Of a stretch of DNA of 64,000 nucleotides, positions 45,188 through 58,000 are shown in pieces. The stretch is taken from positions 4,553,870 to 4,617,869 of the forward strand of contig NC_030986.1 in assembly GCF_000149955.1 (NCBI RefSeq), given 5' to 3'. The notes under the pieces are model-generated. The model saw only the letters and a program-made list of their open reading frames with translations, did not search any database and was not told where the DNA came from. The translations under genes were made by a program, and so were the position numbers. This DNA comes from Fusarium oxysporum f. sp. lycopersici 4287 (taxonomy: Eukaryota > Ascomycota > Sordariomycetes > Hypocreales > Nectriaceae). Numbering within the stretch: the stretch's first letter is position 1; every line of letters begins with the position of its first letter.

Positions 45188-46291
45188 ATGACTTCAGTGC
45201 CTGTTGGTAAAGACCGTCAACTCCTCAGTGCTGTTTGCAGTGACGACTCGACGCAAGAAGAAGTCAAGAAAGAGCTTCGCAAGGCGGCTGACTATAGTAA
45301 GACCAAAGGGTTCATCCCAACTCGACAGGCACAAAATTCACAAGATTCTCCTCGCCTTGTGAGAGGTGCGAAGATCAACCTCAAGCGAGATACTGCACCC
45401 CAAGAGGAGAACAAAGCTCGAGAGACGCATAAACTGGTCGATCCGCTCCAAAATGCACCCAGAGGCCCATCTTCCGCGCGCCAACTTCCTCAGACGTTCA
45501 GTTCTACCGTGAAACAGGCTTTAAATTTGAATGGGCCTGAGTCGGGTTCATGGTCTCAATCCAAAAGATGGACAAGCTTTGCTACAAAGGAACGGCAGGC
45601 GTTTCAGAAGACGATGGCCAATTTGCGTTACATGAGCGCCGACCAGTCTCCATTTGTTCCTCAGAGCCCAGTAGAGCTGACAGCTTTCAAGGCAAATCTG
45701 GCAGAATCAAAGACAAGGAAGCTCGATCAAGAGGTTAAGCAACGCCTGGCAAGGACGAATGCGAGCGTTGATGAAGGCGTGGAGACTCAAGTCAAACCTA
45801 TGATGAAGCTCCTCCGTGGGAAGAAATTTAAGGATTGTCTTTCCCCTGTGTTCGCAGCTAGCAATTGCTTCAACACATCACGGAACCAGCCGCCGTATGA
45901 CGCTGGATGGCCAACCCTCACCGAACTCAAAGAAGAGGGGGATAAACGCTCCAGTCGACAGGGCCGGTGCCTGCCTCTCCCAAGGCTGGATCTCGTTTCT
46001 CGCAGATTATCTTCGGAAATATCTGAGGCTTGCAGCTCTGATGGGGCCGTCCGCAACGACAAGAGAACTGTTCAAGTTGGATCCCGTTATCTTTGTCCTG
46101 TGACACCAGAAGAGCCTTCTATTACCCCACCGATCGAGCTGCAATCAGAAGAAGCCCCTCTCATCCTCGCTACACTTCTTCAATCCATAAATGCAGCCGA
46201 AGATGATGCGAAAAGGACGGAAGAGGACAACGAGAAGACGATTGGACAGGAGCATGAGGAGAAGGCCGAGGAGAAAGGAGCAAGTGATTGA
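45188..46291 (+). CDS. Second half of the TAG-interrupted frame, or a separate small gene
   Basis: 367 codons start with the ATG directly after the TAG and end with TGA at 46289-46291. The protein is charged and mostly disordered. It has a helical stretch (VKKELRKAADYSKTKGFIP), a KRWTSFATKERQAFQKTMAN block that looks the most conserved, and an acidic Lys/Glu-rich tail. With no space for its own leader, it more likely belongs to the upstream frame through an intron, read-through, or a recent nonsense change. Internal initiation at the ATG is also possible. Confidence 0.5.
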   Translation: MTSVPVGKDRQLLSAVCSDDSTQEEVKKELRKAADYSKTKGFIPTRQAQNSQDSPRLVRGAKINLKRDTAPQEENKARETHKLVDPLQNAPRGPSSARQLPQTFSSTVKQALNLNGPESGSWSQSKRWTSFATKERQAFQKTMANLRYMSADQSPFVPQSPVELTAFKANLAESKTRKLDQEVKQRLARTNASVDEGVETQVKPMMKLLRGKKFKDCLSPVFAASNCFNTSRNQPPYDAGWPTLTELKEEGDKRSSRQGRCLPLPRLDLVSRRLSSEISEACSSDGAVRNDKRTVQVGSRYLCPVTPEEPSITPPIELQSEEAPLILATLLQSINAAEDDAKRTEEDNEKTIGQEHEEKAEEKGASD

Positions 46292-47097
46292 AAAGAGGGA
46301 AGATTCAAAGTAGAAACCGGCAGGAAAAGCTGGAAGGGCTACCCATGGCATAGGCTTAACATCATTTTTATTCGTAAATGATTGGATGTGCCAGCGCCGA
46401 CGATACGCTTGGAGGCGCTTTGGACAGACTTTGAGATTTTGAGACAGGCAGTTCTAGGAAGATCTTCAGGATCCTTGCTATCAGATTCGAGGGGATTCAG
46501 AGGCTAGAACTGCAACAGATAGATATTACATCAAATGTGGATATGAAACAAAGGAAACCCTGGCAAGATGATAGTATAAGGTGCTCAGTGAACACTCAGG
46601 ACACTTTTCCAGGCCATGCTGATTTTCATGATGTGAGTTGGGTGTTATACTATTGGTCATTGGTTTGCAGGGGGGTTGTAGGACTCTCCGCTCTCTTGAG
46701 TGGAATATCTATCTTCCGGCCAACGAACGATGCACCTGTGCACACATAGAATTATTATAGAGTCACGTGATGCTCTTGCCGAATCAGTTTTGGCAAGCCC
46801 TAACCTGCCGCACTTGCCAAACCCTCCACCCACCCACCCTTGAATCCTCGTTCAGCCAAAAAGTTCTTCACGACCATCCGCCAATTCGATTGCCTGGTGA
46901 GCGCCAACATCATCAGGTAAGTTGTCAGACGACAAGAACGAAGAGACGAGTTCAATACGCTGCGCTGCTCGATGATTCCCCATCTCGAAGATCCCGCTGA
47001 TTGAGTTTCTCGCTCTTCTCTGTTCTCTCTGTCTCCGTCAAACAAGGACACTGGCTAACCACTTCGTCTTTTCTTCTCTCTTACAGAAACCGCAATC
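46292..47097. promoter_or_regulatory. RPS8 promoter and leader region
   Basis: 806 bases between the disordered-protein gene and RPS8. A CCACCCACCCACCC run at about 46827-46841 is a plausible ribosomal-protein promoter element. Downstream lies the leader with its intron. Confidence 0.5.
46917..47086 (+). other. Intron in the RPS8 5' UTR
   Basis: A perfect GTAAGT donor follows CATCAG at 46917. A CTTACAG acceptor ends at 47086, 11 bases before the ATG, with GGCTAACC as the branch site. The 170-nt length exceeds that of coding introns here; long leader introns are common in fungal ribosomal protein genes. Confidence 0.7.
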
Positions 47098-47782
47098 ATG
47101 GGTATTTCGCGTGACTCTCGACACAAGCGCTCCGCCTCCGGTGCCAAGCGTGCCTACTACCGTGCGTAATAATTCCGAAAGCCCGTATGATCCTTTTGGA
47201 CATACGTTCTGACCTTTGACAACAGGGAAGAAGCGCGCTTTCGAGGCTGGTCGCCAGGGTGCCAACACCCGTATTGGCCCCAAGCGCATTCACACCGTCC
47301 GAACCCGAGGTGGTAACCACAAGTACCGTGCCCTCCGTCTCGACTCCGGCAACTTTGCCTGGGGCTCCGAGGGTCTGACCCGCAAGACCCGTGTCATTGC
47401 CGTCGCCTATCACCCTTCCAACAACGAGCTTGTCCGAACAAACACCCTCACCAAGAGCGCCGTTGTCCAGGTTGATGCCGCTCCCTTCCGACAGTGGTAC
47501 GAGGCCCACTACGGCCAGGCCATCGGCCGAAGACGTCAGAAGGCTCAGGCTGCCAAGGAGGGCAAGACTGAGGAGGAGGTGAAGAAGTCTAACGCTGTTG
47601 AGAAGAAGCAGGCCGCCCGTCTGTCTTCCCGCGGCAAGGTCGAGAGCGCCATCGAGAAGCAGTTCGAGGCTGGTCGACTCTACGCCGTTGTTTCCAGCCG
47701 ACCCGGTCAGTCAGGCCGCGTTGATGGTTACATTCTGGAGGGTGAGGAGCTCGCTTTCTACCAGCGTAAGCTCCACAAGTAA
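47098..47782 (+). CDS. RPS8: 40S ribosomal protein S8 (eS8)
   Basis: Two exons (47098..47161, 47226..47782) encode 206 residues. The 64-nt intron has GTGCGT and CAACAG ends, and splicing gives the hallmark start [18 protein letters not shown] / [21 protein letters not shown]. The rest matches eS8 throughout ([20 protein letters not shown] near the middle, [16 protein letters not shown] near the end). Codon use is strongly biased to C-ending codons, as expected for a highly expressed gene. The protein is a core part of the small ribosomal subunit. Confidence 0.98.
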
Positions 47783-48363
47783 ACTTGTCAAAAAAAAGCC
47801 ACATAAAGAACGAAATGTCGGCCCCTGGTATGGTGTTCAAGGATTTCTCGCTGTCTTGATAGTTAGGACAAGATGAGCTTAACATAACGCATCGGAATGG
47901 GTCCTTAGGGAATGAAAATTTTTCTTGCGCTGAATTTACTTCATGATCAAGGTTTCTGCACTTGCACAACGTGACTTGATGTTCTATTGGGAGGGCTTGA
48001 ATGCCGAATCTAAAAAGTGTTTCATTCATTCTATATGGGGTATGTGTAGACGGGATAAGTCAACTACTATGCCCTCGCAGGCGACAAAAGGCTGAGTGTA
48101 CTTTAGCATATTGCACCACTGTCAATGCTGTACAACAGTTCTCATCGTGAACAGTAGCAAAATACGGGAATCGACGCCGCTATTGTCTTATTCCCAGTAT
48201 ACTGTCATTACAAATGCCTAATCCGACATTTTCAGCAAGCTAGCCAACAGGGCCAACTGCAGTAAGCTAAAAGTGGAATCGGGTAAACAAGAATACTTTA
48301 TACATGAAGTATGGTTCAGGACCAAATAACCAGAACAAGTTTACGGGAGTTCTTTCGATTTTC
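47783..48363. other. Convergent 3' region between RPS8 and the GYP5-like gene
   Basis: 581 AT-rich bases between two stop codons. A short A-run lies just after the RPS8 stop. No gene or repeat is seen. Confidence 0.55.
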
Positions 48364-51300
48364 TCATGCAAACTGACGCTTCAAGTCAGTCCACTTACGA
48401 TTCAAGGTCTCGTGCTGAGAATTGATCTAGAATGATGCGTCAGTAAATCAACTTCAAAGAAACAAGAGTGAGCAATGGGAAGAACTCACCTCTGCATAGC
48501 GCAGCTTTGTCTGGACCAACTCTTCTTCCAACTCGGACAACTCCTTTTCGAGTCTTTGATTCTCCTCATGAACATGCATATTGCGTTTCATCAGATCGTC
48601 CCGCTCAAGTTTCCATGTCTCCTCTATTTCCATGGGTTGCTTCTCAATGACGATCTTCAACTCCCGAACTTGACCCCTCATGCTGTCATTCTCGTCTCTG
48701 AGTTCCTGGTTTTCGACCTTTGTGTGCACAAGCTCTGTTGCCAGATCTGCTTGCTCACGATCGCATACTTCAACCCTCTCCTCCAGTTTCCGGACTTGAA
48801 TGGAGAGATTATGATTCGCTGTGCGGAGCTCCAAGAGTTCGTTCTCACGATCCTTCTCGGCCTTGGTTTTCTCTTCCCATTCTGTGCTATAAGATTTGAG
48901 CATTTCTGGAGTGATTTTAACTTCGCAGGCATCTTTTACGAGTTGGTCTGCACGATAGACTTCCTTATCAATGCTAGAGCTCGAGCTTCCAAAGAAACCA
49001 TTTTCAAGAAGACTGCCATGGCTAGGATCCTTATCAATATAGACGTCGAACAGTTTGTCCTTAAGGTATGTGGTGAGTTGCTGCATGTCAGATAATCCCA
49101 GAAGAATGCTGGCATTCTTCTGCATTAGAACAATTCCGAAGCGTAGAATTGCTGACAAGCCCTCGGAGAAGATAAGGTCGTAGATGCGGAGGACTAGTTG
49201 AAGAGGGAACCGGTAGGCAAAAAGCGTCAAAAACCATTGCGTGGCATAGAGATGAGGAGATATTCCCCGCCGGTGAAGATGGCAGTACAATGCTGGCTCG
49301 AAGTCTTCCAAAAGCCGCTCGAACTGATAAAGATGCATGTGCAATCCCGGCATATCCTGGATAAACAAATCTCGCAGCTTGTAGTGATTCATTAGTCGAA
49401 CGAGGAGACAGAAAGCTTCCTGCTCAGGCATCTAGAGAGCATTGTGAGCATGTCGCAAAAGTCGTGCAAGAGTCAGACTTACGTTGAATAGTAGTGGCAT
49501 GATGAGAAAGTTCATACCCTGGGCGTAGCCAACACCTTCGTCAAAAAGGGCATATGCCTTGCAGACACCAAACAGGCCCTCTTGAAGCCCAGCAGCAGCC
49601 GCATACTTAGAATAGCTGGTTCGGGCACCAAGATCCCGGCGTATTGTCTTTTCCAGTTTCTGTAGTGTCGCCGCGTCCTCCTTGTCCTTCCGCTTCCGCT
49701 CAGCCGCTGCGGCAGCTTGAGCTTTCAAAACAGCCTCAGCACTCTTCTCGTTTGGAGATGGCGTGCCGTTTGTACCTGAGTGGTCCGAATTGATGGAAGA
49801 GGCTGATGATGTGACGGCGTCCCCGCTATGAACGCTGAGGTTTCCGTTGCTCAGCGAACTAGCAGTCGTACTATTACTGTGACGGTCTTTGCTCTTGTCT
49901 GTACCGCGAGCCACCAGATCTTTGTATACTAATTCCAAGTCGTCATTCTTGCTATCAGCCAACACCTGCCAGACAACGCCACGGATTGCACTAGGGATGC
50001 CGGTTGCAATAGCTTTGTTCAGTTCCTCGGCGCTAGTTCGAGCAACAGCAGCCGGCCCCTCATATACAACAGATTGCCACAAGTCCCAATCGACTTTTTC
50101 TTCTGAAATGGCCGAAGGTCCTGCGTTGACTCCCGCGACTGTGCCGGGGGCCAGCCCAGGAATAGGCTGAGGAACAGGCGACGACGGGGGCTTCTCTTGG
50201 GGTTGGCCTTCATCACCTGGCAAAGTAAGGCCAAGAGCTCCGTCATATTTACTACTGTCACCTTCGGCCATTGCGCGAGCAGCCTCTTCTTGTTGTCGCA
50301 GTTGTTTGAATCTGTCTTTCAGGGTGACCCGTTGGGCAGGGTCACCGGGTAGTGAGTCTCCATCCTTTTCCTCCTCTAGTCGACTCAACATCATTTCAGG
50401 ATTGCTTGATAGTGTTGCAATCGAACCAGCTGTGTTCCTTCGGCCAGCAGGGGGGGGTGGAAGCGGGGGTTCTCTCTCTTTGCTGGAGCTTCGAGAAAGC
50501 CAAGAGAAAGGGCTTGTCAGCTTTCGGCTGGGTGGTGGCGGAGGCTGAGGCACTGGTGGGGTGGGCGCAAGTGTAGCTGCTGGTGGCACAGGGCTTTTCG
50601 AAGTATCAGCGGCGGGCGACCAAGGCATAGACGGAAGAGAGATGCTGTTCAGAGATATCGTCTTGCTGTTTGGTTTCGGTGGAAGATCTTTTGGCACTAC
50701 AAAGATCAGTATTATGCGCAGTGATAAAGGCAACGAGAATGTGCATACCTGGAGATGGGGGCGTATCGTCGTCAAGACTGACGTTATCCAGATTTGAAGT
50801 ATTGGAAATTCGTGTAGAAGCTATTGACGGTTTGCGTCGTGATTGCTCTCCTTTGACGCTGCCTGCCTCGGATCCAGTGACCTTATGCTGAGTGACCTTT
50901 GTGTCTAGAGTATCCTCGTGGGGATGCGACTCTTCAGACCGCCGATCGGTTGGCTCCTCCACTTCGCTGTCACGGCGTTTGGCCTGTGAAATGTTTCGTT
51001 TGGTAAGGGACCTTGCAGGGGACTGCGTTACAGCATCTTCGAATTTATCATCAGCGTCGGATGCCTAAAGAAATTAATTAGCATTGAAGCGAAATAAGGG
51101 AGGGCATCTGTCGTGTGACTGGCACCGCAGTAGTCGAGGGAGGAATGTGGGATAAACCTACCGACATAGTGTCGTCAGACTCCGTGCCAGACGAGAGTCT
51201 TTTGACATTGGTGTCGTTTTGCGACAGCTGCTCTTGTTGATTTTCCTCTGGCTTGTCATTTGTCTCTTCTGGTTTTTCTTCGTGCTTGTCTTCGTGCTTC

Positions 51301-51548
51301 ACTTCAGTGTTGTCTTCAGCCTTATCTTCATGATTCTCTGCTATGCTGTCTTCGTCCTTTTTGTGTATGTCTAAACCTTCTTGTTTGTCCTCCATTGTGG
51401 GTGTTGTTTCTTTTTCGTCGTGTGCCTCTGGCCCATCTTGCTTCTCGGACATTTCATGGGTCTTCTGCTGCTGCTGCTCATGCTTTTCAGGCTCGGTATC
51501 GATGTGATGTTGGGCTACCGGCGAGGCGACATCTTGCGGTTGCGACAT
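48364..51548 (-). CDS. Rab GTPase-activating protein, Gyp5-like (TBC domain)
   Basis: Five exons, complement(48364..48426, 48490..49431, 49483..50696, 50749..51064, 51162..51548), give 973 residues; the introns are 63, 51, 52 and 97 nt. The last exon is only 63 nt and ends KWTDLKRQFA. Residues 1-500 are disordered: an acidic Lys/Glu/His region first, then Pro/Ser-rich sequence. The TBC domain (about 505-740) contains IRGVVWQ, the catalytic arginine-finger motif IRRDLGART, and the glutamine finger in GYAQGM. A Ser/Ala-rich insert lies inside the domain. A long coiled coil (about 790-960) follows. This layout fits Gyp5/Gyl1, GAPs for Ypt1/Sec4 in ER-to-Golgi and polarised secretion. Confidence 0.88.
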
Positions 51549-53812
51549 GGTTGAGGAGGAGGGTGTTGAATGGTTTGAAGGTAACGGCGTGTTCTTCTCG
51601 TCGAGGATAAAGGAACGGTTAGGTGGCCTCGACCCATGTATCAAAGCCAGATAAAGAAGCAATCAATGCAGATTGTATCAGGGAAATTGGGAACGAGAGA
51701 CTAGGTACTGCGTCCGGCGGCAGAATGAATGGAAGAATGCCAGAAGCCAGCTGTTGACAGAAATCCGATCCAAGGGGGGGTGTTGTGGCGTTGGTGTTCT
51801 TGTCTGCCCCCTTACTACGTTGACAGTGGAACTGGAACTAGAATTGGAAGCTCGCAAGGGTTGTGACAGTGAGGCGCCGACGGAGTTCGCCAAAAATAAA
51901 TCGGGGCGGCCCTGTAGCAGGAGTACGGGCGAGGCTGGCTGGCTGGCACTGAGAGGTTGATGAACGGGCAGCCCAGTGGACCCTGGGACATGGACTCAGT
52001 TAAAAGGTGTAGTTGAGCTCCCCCGCCCTGCCCACCAAAGGGGGGACCAGCAGAGCTTGAGAATGGAGCTATTTTAGGAGACGCCCTGATTATCGATTCA
52101 GCTAGAAGAAAACGTCAGACAACAAAGTCTGGAATGTAGATTATCCCTTCATTATGTGGCCGTTTTGATTATAATGTTCTATGGCTGGCTTTGTTTGGAA
52201 TTCAAAATCGCATCACTTCGACTTGAGGCTTATACCTTGGGTAGTTATCCTGTAGTTACGCTGCACTGGTCTTCCAAGTTGTGTAGAATGCGGCCTGTCT
52301 TATCTGTGCAAGAATCTCTGCTTGAACTCATGGAGAGGGCCTTTGGTCTAAGTTTTCTGCACACGGCCAACTCAATCTTAGACATATAACATGATTGCCG
52401 GTGCGAGTTTGAGTCTATCGAACTACATAGGTCCTGTGGCAATTTAGTGGTAAGGGTTTTGTGAGATGACTTGGAATTTTATTGCAGCTTGGATGGTCAA
52501 ACAATATCTCATTTGGCTGTCAGACGGGGGTGAACAAAATCATGCCTCTAGATTAAGTATAATTTTAGTCTGTAGACATCCAATCTGAGCCTACCTATCC
52601 TTCAAGCTCCGGTCTTTCTTTAAAAACAGCATCCAAGATCTCATCCTCACACCTTGCCAGCGTTTCCCACCATCCAATATCTTGCATGTCACAGCAAAGC
52701 GAGTCGTAATACGGTAACTTCAGCTGAACGCCACATTTATCGCTCTCGGTATTGGATGTCACAACCCCTCCCTTAATACAGATATCCTTTTATTTTTATT
52801 TTTACTTTACGCTCCAATGGCGTCAGAGTCTAGTCTAGTTGCCAAACTGTGGTTACGTTCCATTCTCGATTTCACGTTGATGTCATAAGCGCATTGGCTT
52901 ATGCATAGTCGAAATAGGCACTCGGGATATAACAAGACGGGTCAAGTGTTAGACTAAGCCAAAAGCTTGGGGGACCCCTTGCTGGAGCAAGGTCTTCCTA
53001 TGGTAGGTATATGACTGACTAATATCAAGCCGATACTTTGTTTCACGAGTCCTTTTCTGGCTTAGAATTACGTGGGTCTTGTAGTATCCAATGGTGACCT
53101 GAGAGTGCCTGTTTCATGGGCAAATTCCCAAACTAGCTCTTAGACGGTATACTAAATTTTGAATCCAGCTGTTGGAGGGTTGTCATTACAGATGTATAGA
53201 TGCCAGTCTGGAGAATACAGCATTACCTTGAGGGTTTGGTAGAGTTCCTTTCGCTGAGACTGGGCAATTGTTTCATCGGATTTTTTTCTAGGGTTAGCCT
53301 GATAATCTTGATATCCATCTTCAGGTCTTCCTCACTTAATAACGACGTGCTTAATAATAAGTTTGGGGATATTGGTTACCCGATAGATCAATATTAGGTA
53401 CTGAGCGAGGATCAATAGCAGGCTTGACTGGCATGGTGGTTAAGATTCTGTGTTGTCACCCATATGGTGAGCGCAAAAAAACCTAGGCATAATGCAGAGT
53501 GTGAGCAACACACGTAGTGTACGTTAGTGGTCGAATGACGGAAGAAGGAAAATAACGTATAACCAGCCGTGGATCTCGCTCTGAAGACGCATAGCATATA
53601 TCTGCTCTCAAAAGCTGCCTGACACATGCCTACTTCAGGTATCGCCTGCTGGTGGTAAGAGAAGACATACAAATCAGTAATGAACCCAGACCCAATGCCT
53701 GTTGCGGCCTTCGAAGTGAAACGTACTAGATACAGCTACCCTATAATTCAATGTTTGTCTTCCACAAGGCTCGATATGGGATCTAGACATTTGGGGTAAA
53801 TCCAAAGTGTGC

Positions 53813-53853
<41 letters not shown>

Positions 53854-55052
53854 GGCACATCGGTTTACTCATCGCCGGTTAAGTTAACTAATAGACACTA
53901 CGAAGCCCCTGAGCTCGAAGTTCAAAGACAGGGCTTGCTAACCACAACAACAACAACTTGTTGCTATGGCCTCGCAAAAGCAGGCATCACTTAGCCCACC
54001 ATCGACTATCAGGAGATTGGCGACGGAAATAAACAATGTAATTAAGGTACTTACTTACCTTAGTAGCTTCAAACATTGCACGAGAAGCTACTTGTTGGGT
54101 ACCTGCTGCTACTTACTAACTTAGGTATTTATTTATTTATATAACGGGAGAACCATATTTACAAAACAAGTAAGAAAGCCAAGCTAGCAATAACAATCAT
54201 AGGTATTGAGAAATATATGAAAAGCGAGCTGTTCACAAAAACAAGTCACTGCCAACCTGTGGATCCTTATTAAGTTACTTTTGTTTAGTGATCTGGTATC
54301 AGTTATCAAGATTCAGCCTGGATTTGAGGGGACTTTGAGCCGAAGAGATAATCCGATCCTTGAATTCGGGAAATTCTGTACCCTGCAGTGGAAGGTTGGC
54401 CTCGGGGGTACCTCCACCCCACTGTACATAGCTTCCGGCACCTATTACGCAAAGGCCCACTTGCACTTCTCAACCTGACGATTTGCAATAACTATACCTT
54501 TTCCCCATCCTACACCTTCTCTCCGCACCTTCACAACACAACTTTCATACCCATACGAGATATTTCGCATTACCACATCCGCTGGTGAAAGCTGGAGATA
54601 TATATCGTCTTTATAAGCAAGACGGTACGATTTAGCTGCGGATCAAAGCTATTCTAGGACGACCTGCACTCGGCCTCGGACTGCTTTCCAAGCTTCATCG
54701 ACCACCTACCTTCTATAGGTACTTTGTCAGGCGAACGCGCTTGTGCTCACCATCCGACTATCACACAACAGCCGCCAAGCGGCTTCTGATTGCGAACACG
54801 TCATTCCTTTCCGAAGGAGAAGGTTTATCTGGATCACAACTTGGAGCTTTTTCGACTTGAAAGCCCCACGAAAATCGAAAACTTTACCACCGCACAAACT
54901 GCGGATAGAGGATATTTCATAGTTGAAGACGCCCAGTCGAAAAGAACTCGCGAACATATTCATTTTTTTTTTTTTTGAGCGGGTTGATAGCCCGGTTGTA
55001 GTGGAGGGGGCGATTCTTCAGTTTCCTGCGGCTCAGCCGCCTCACCTTCACC
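51549..55052. other. 3.5-kb gene desert between the GYP5-like gene and TOM1
   Basis: The two genes diverge, so both promoters lie here. All open frames are short and without domains. Contents seen: a 39-nt A tract (listed separately), TTACCT/GGTACC-type words near 54047-54130, a C/T-rich TOM1 leader from about 54480, and a T tract at 54965-54978. A non-coding RNA cannot be excluded. I found no tRNA. Confidence 0.45.
53814..53852 (+). repeat. 39-nt A tract flanked by a 6-bp inverted repeat
   Basis: 39 consecutive A bases are preceded by TGTGCC and followed, after one C, by GGCACA, which is its reverse complement. The tract could be a slipped microsatellite or the tail of a retro-inserted sequence. 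No coding sequence precedes it. Confidence 0.8.
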
Positions 55053-58000
55053 ATGGGGAAGATCACTAAGCCCATGCAACCAAAGCATAAGGATACTTTG
55101 GTTAGTGACAAAATGAAACAGCCGGAAGATGCATTGCTAACATAATATTGTAGTCTCCTTGGCTCAAGAGCTATGTCGAAACCACCTCAACAACGCCACT
55201 ACCCCTCTTACCACAAAAGCTGGAAAGCTTTCCATCTCGATGGCCCTTTGGACGCGGCGATCTTTACCACTGGATTCCTCTCCTGAACCGCTTTGATAGC
55301 ATCTTAGAGCACTTCTGTGCTACATATAAGCTGAATGAGGGCCCCCAGACTCGCGACTTTGGATGCGATGTACTGCTCAACCAAGATCAGGAATCGACCT
55401 TTGGTAGCGAGCGGCGGTGGTCAACGGAGGAGCTAGCAGGTTTGGGCTTTTCATCAAACGGAGACCGGCAACTGGTGGAGGTGGTCCTGCGCTATACGCG
55501 AATGCTATTGGAGCACTGCGGTAACCGAAGTATTTATGCCAGCAGCGCCCATCTTAACGACCTTCTCAACACCACGTCTCTTAGCGTACTGATTGCAACA
55601 CTCGAAGTCGGTTCAGAACTCGCACAAAGGTACCAAGCCTCGGTCAAGCGCATCACAAACCCCTCCAGGCAGATCAGCGCAGCTTTGCTGGCAAACCACT
55701 ACAACATCGATCTCGACAGAGTTCAACAGCTTGCTTTACCTTTTGTGAAGACGCCGATCGTTAGTTTATCTGATCCTGTAACAACTCACACACCTGGCTC
55801 GACCAAAGGAAAAGAACGTGCACAGGGAGGAAGCCCCAAGTCAGCCAACTCCATACATGCGAATGATTTAGTTGCTCTTGCGGCCTCAGACGACAAACGG
55901 TGGCATGGCTGGGGAGATGTCAAGGTAGCATATTATCCCCAGAATACCCAGCAAGACTCTGCTGGCACTGATGCTGAGCGTGCATCGCTACCATCCACAC
56001 CAACACCCCTGCGTCGTAGTTCTACCATGACGTCCCAGCATCATACTCCGAAAGGTCGGGGCAATTTCGATGATTCCTCTCCAATTGCCCCCCGAACGCC
56101 CGGTGTTTCAGACGAGACAACATCTGCTGGACCAAAGTTCTACGAAATACCACAGTCCGTCATTGCATCGACTTCCGTCTATCAGTTGGTGTCACGCACT
56201 CCCGCGGATCTTCCACCCGCTTCAAAATACGAGGTGTTCCATAGGATCAGAGCCTCCAAAGCTCTCATGGATTCTGGTGAATCGCGGCAGAAGCTGCTTG
56301 CTGTCCGCCTCCTAGCGATCAACAATCTCGCATACATTCATAACGAAGCCAACTTTCTCGAGAAAGTGCTCCGCCAAGATGCAGACGAGACCAGAAGATT
56401 CCAGTTAGTGTACCAGCTTGCTGAGCTCATTCACCCTACAGCACACGGGAACGTTGACGTACCCCTGTGGCTGCAAGCTGTGGCCCTCGCCCTCCTGGAA
56501 GCAGTCTCTAATTTCCAAGCCAAGTGTCAAGATGTTTTGTCTGCTTTGAATGCCAATGTTAACCATGGTATACTACTCTACGTTATCAGGAAGGCAGTTG
56601 CAGGAATGAAGGAAGATGACGATAGTGATAAAGGAAACCAAGTCACGCAAATGGATGAATGGCGTAACAACCTCTTTTCTCTTACTCTCCATCTATCCAT
56701 GACCACTCGCGTTGGAAGCGAGATGGTATCTGCAGGATTGATGGACATCTTGGTTGAAATCCTGAACATCAGGTCAAGTGTCGCGCAACGAAATCATTCC
56801 ATGGTCCTCGCGTTTCTAGACGGGTTAATATGGAGCTACCAAAACGCCTTCACTGCCTTCTTCAACGCTAAGGGACTTGATGCAGTGTCTCAATTGGTGG
56901 TTGATACCGTCAAGGAGGCGCAGGCATTGCACAAAGCAGGCCAAGGCATTACGAAGGATCAACAATCAGGACAGGTGGATTATGAGATTCCATACTACCA
57001 GCAGCAGACTCTTAAGTGGCTGCTGAAGTTTGTCCATCACATTATGTCTAACTCATACAGCTACGGCGGTAACACTGACCGGCTGCTCCGTAATCTCGCC
57101 GACAAAACTGATCTCCTGGGGAGCTTGCGGGACATCATTGGAGACAAGAAGAGTTTCGGTTCAGTCGTCTGGACGAATTCTGTCACCATTTTGAGCGATT
57201 TCATCAACAATGACCCCACAAGCTTCGCGGCCATTTCTGAGTCTGGCATGATCAAGACATACCTGGAAGCTGTTACCGCCAGACCGCTTCCCGGTGACGT
57301 ATTGGCCGAGCAAAAACCTAGCGACAAGGACGAAGACGACGACGAATCCAACTCTGCAAATGAGACTGTCACCGCGATTGTTGCAAACGACTCACGACCG
57401 CATCCCCCTACCGAAGACTCCATCCGGGAATTATCTCGTGAAACGTTGGCAGCAGGAATCTTACCTTCCAGTGATGTCATTACTGTTGTACCACAAGTCC
57501 TTAACTCGATATCGCTTAACAACGCTGGCATGAAGCTGGTAGCAGCATCGCGTGCTTTGGACAGCTTTCTCGAGATTTTCGAAAGTGCTGCCCATGTAAG
57601 ATGTATGGAACTTGACGGCGATCTCGCCACCAATGTTGGAGGAAGCTTTGATGAACTTGCTCGTCATCACCCGGCCTTACGTTTGGCCATTTCTAATGCT
57701 GTTATCGATATGGTTGCTCGCGTGCGTTATCTCGGTATTGAGAAGGCCAGGACCGCTGGGTGGGGTGCTCGGATGTTGTTGATCGACGATGAGGGCAAGA
57801 CTGTATCTGTGGACGAGAATGGCAACTTCATTCGACCGATTGCATCTCCTGAGCAAAGCCAAGGACCCGAGACTTCTGGAGACACGGATGTCAATATGTC
57901 CGATGTGCCCTCCAACGACACGGATTCTGAAGGCCAGAAAGATGACAGCCCGGATTCACCCACGCGCTCGATCACCCCTTACATCTATGCTTTAGGTTAC

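Noticed and set aside
49432..49482. Reading through the third intron of the GYP5-like gene to a stop
   Set aside because: GTAAGT and CTCTAG ends, and continuation of the TBC domain across the join, show it is an intron.
52420..52500. Possible tRNA-like A box
   Set aside because: No matching B box or cloverleaf could be drawn.
53809..53994. Frame starting with a poly-lysine run
   Set aside because: It arises only from the 39-nt A tract; no domain follows.
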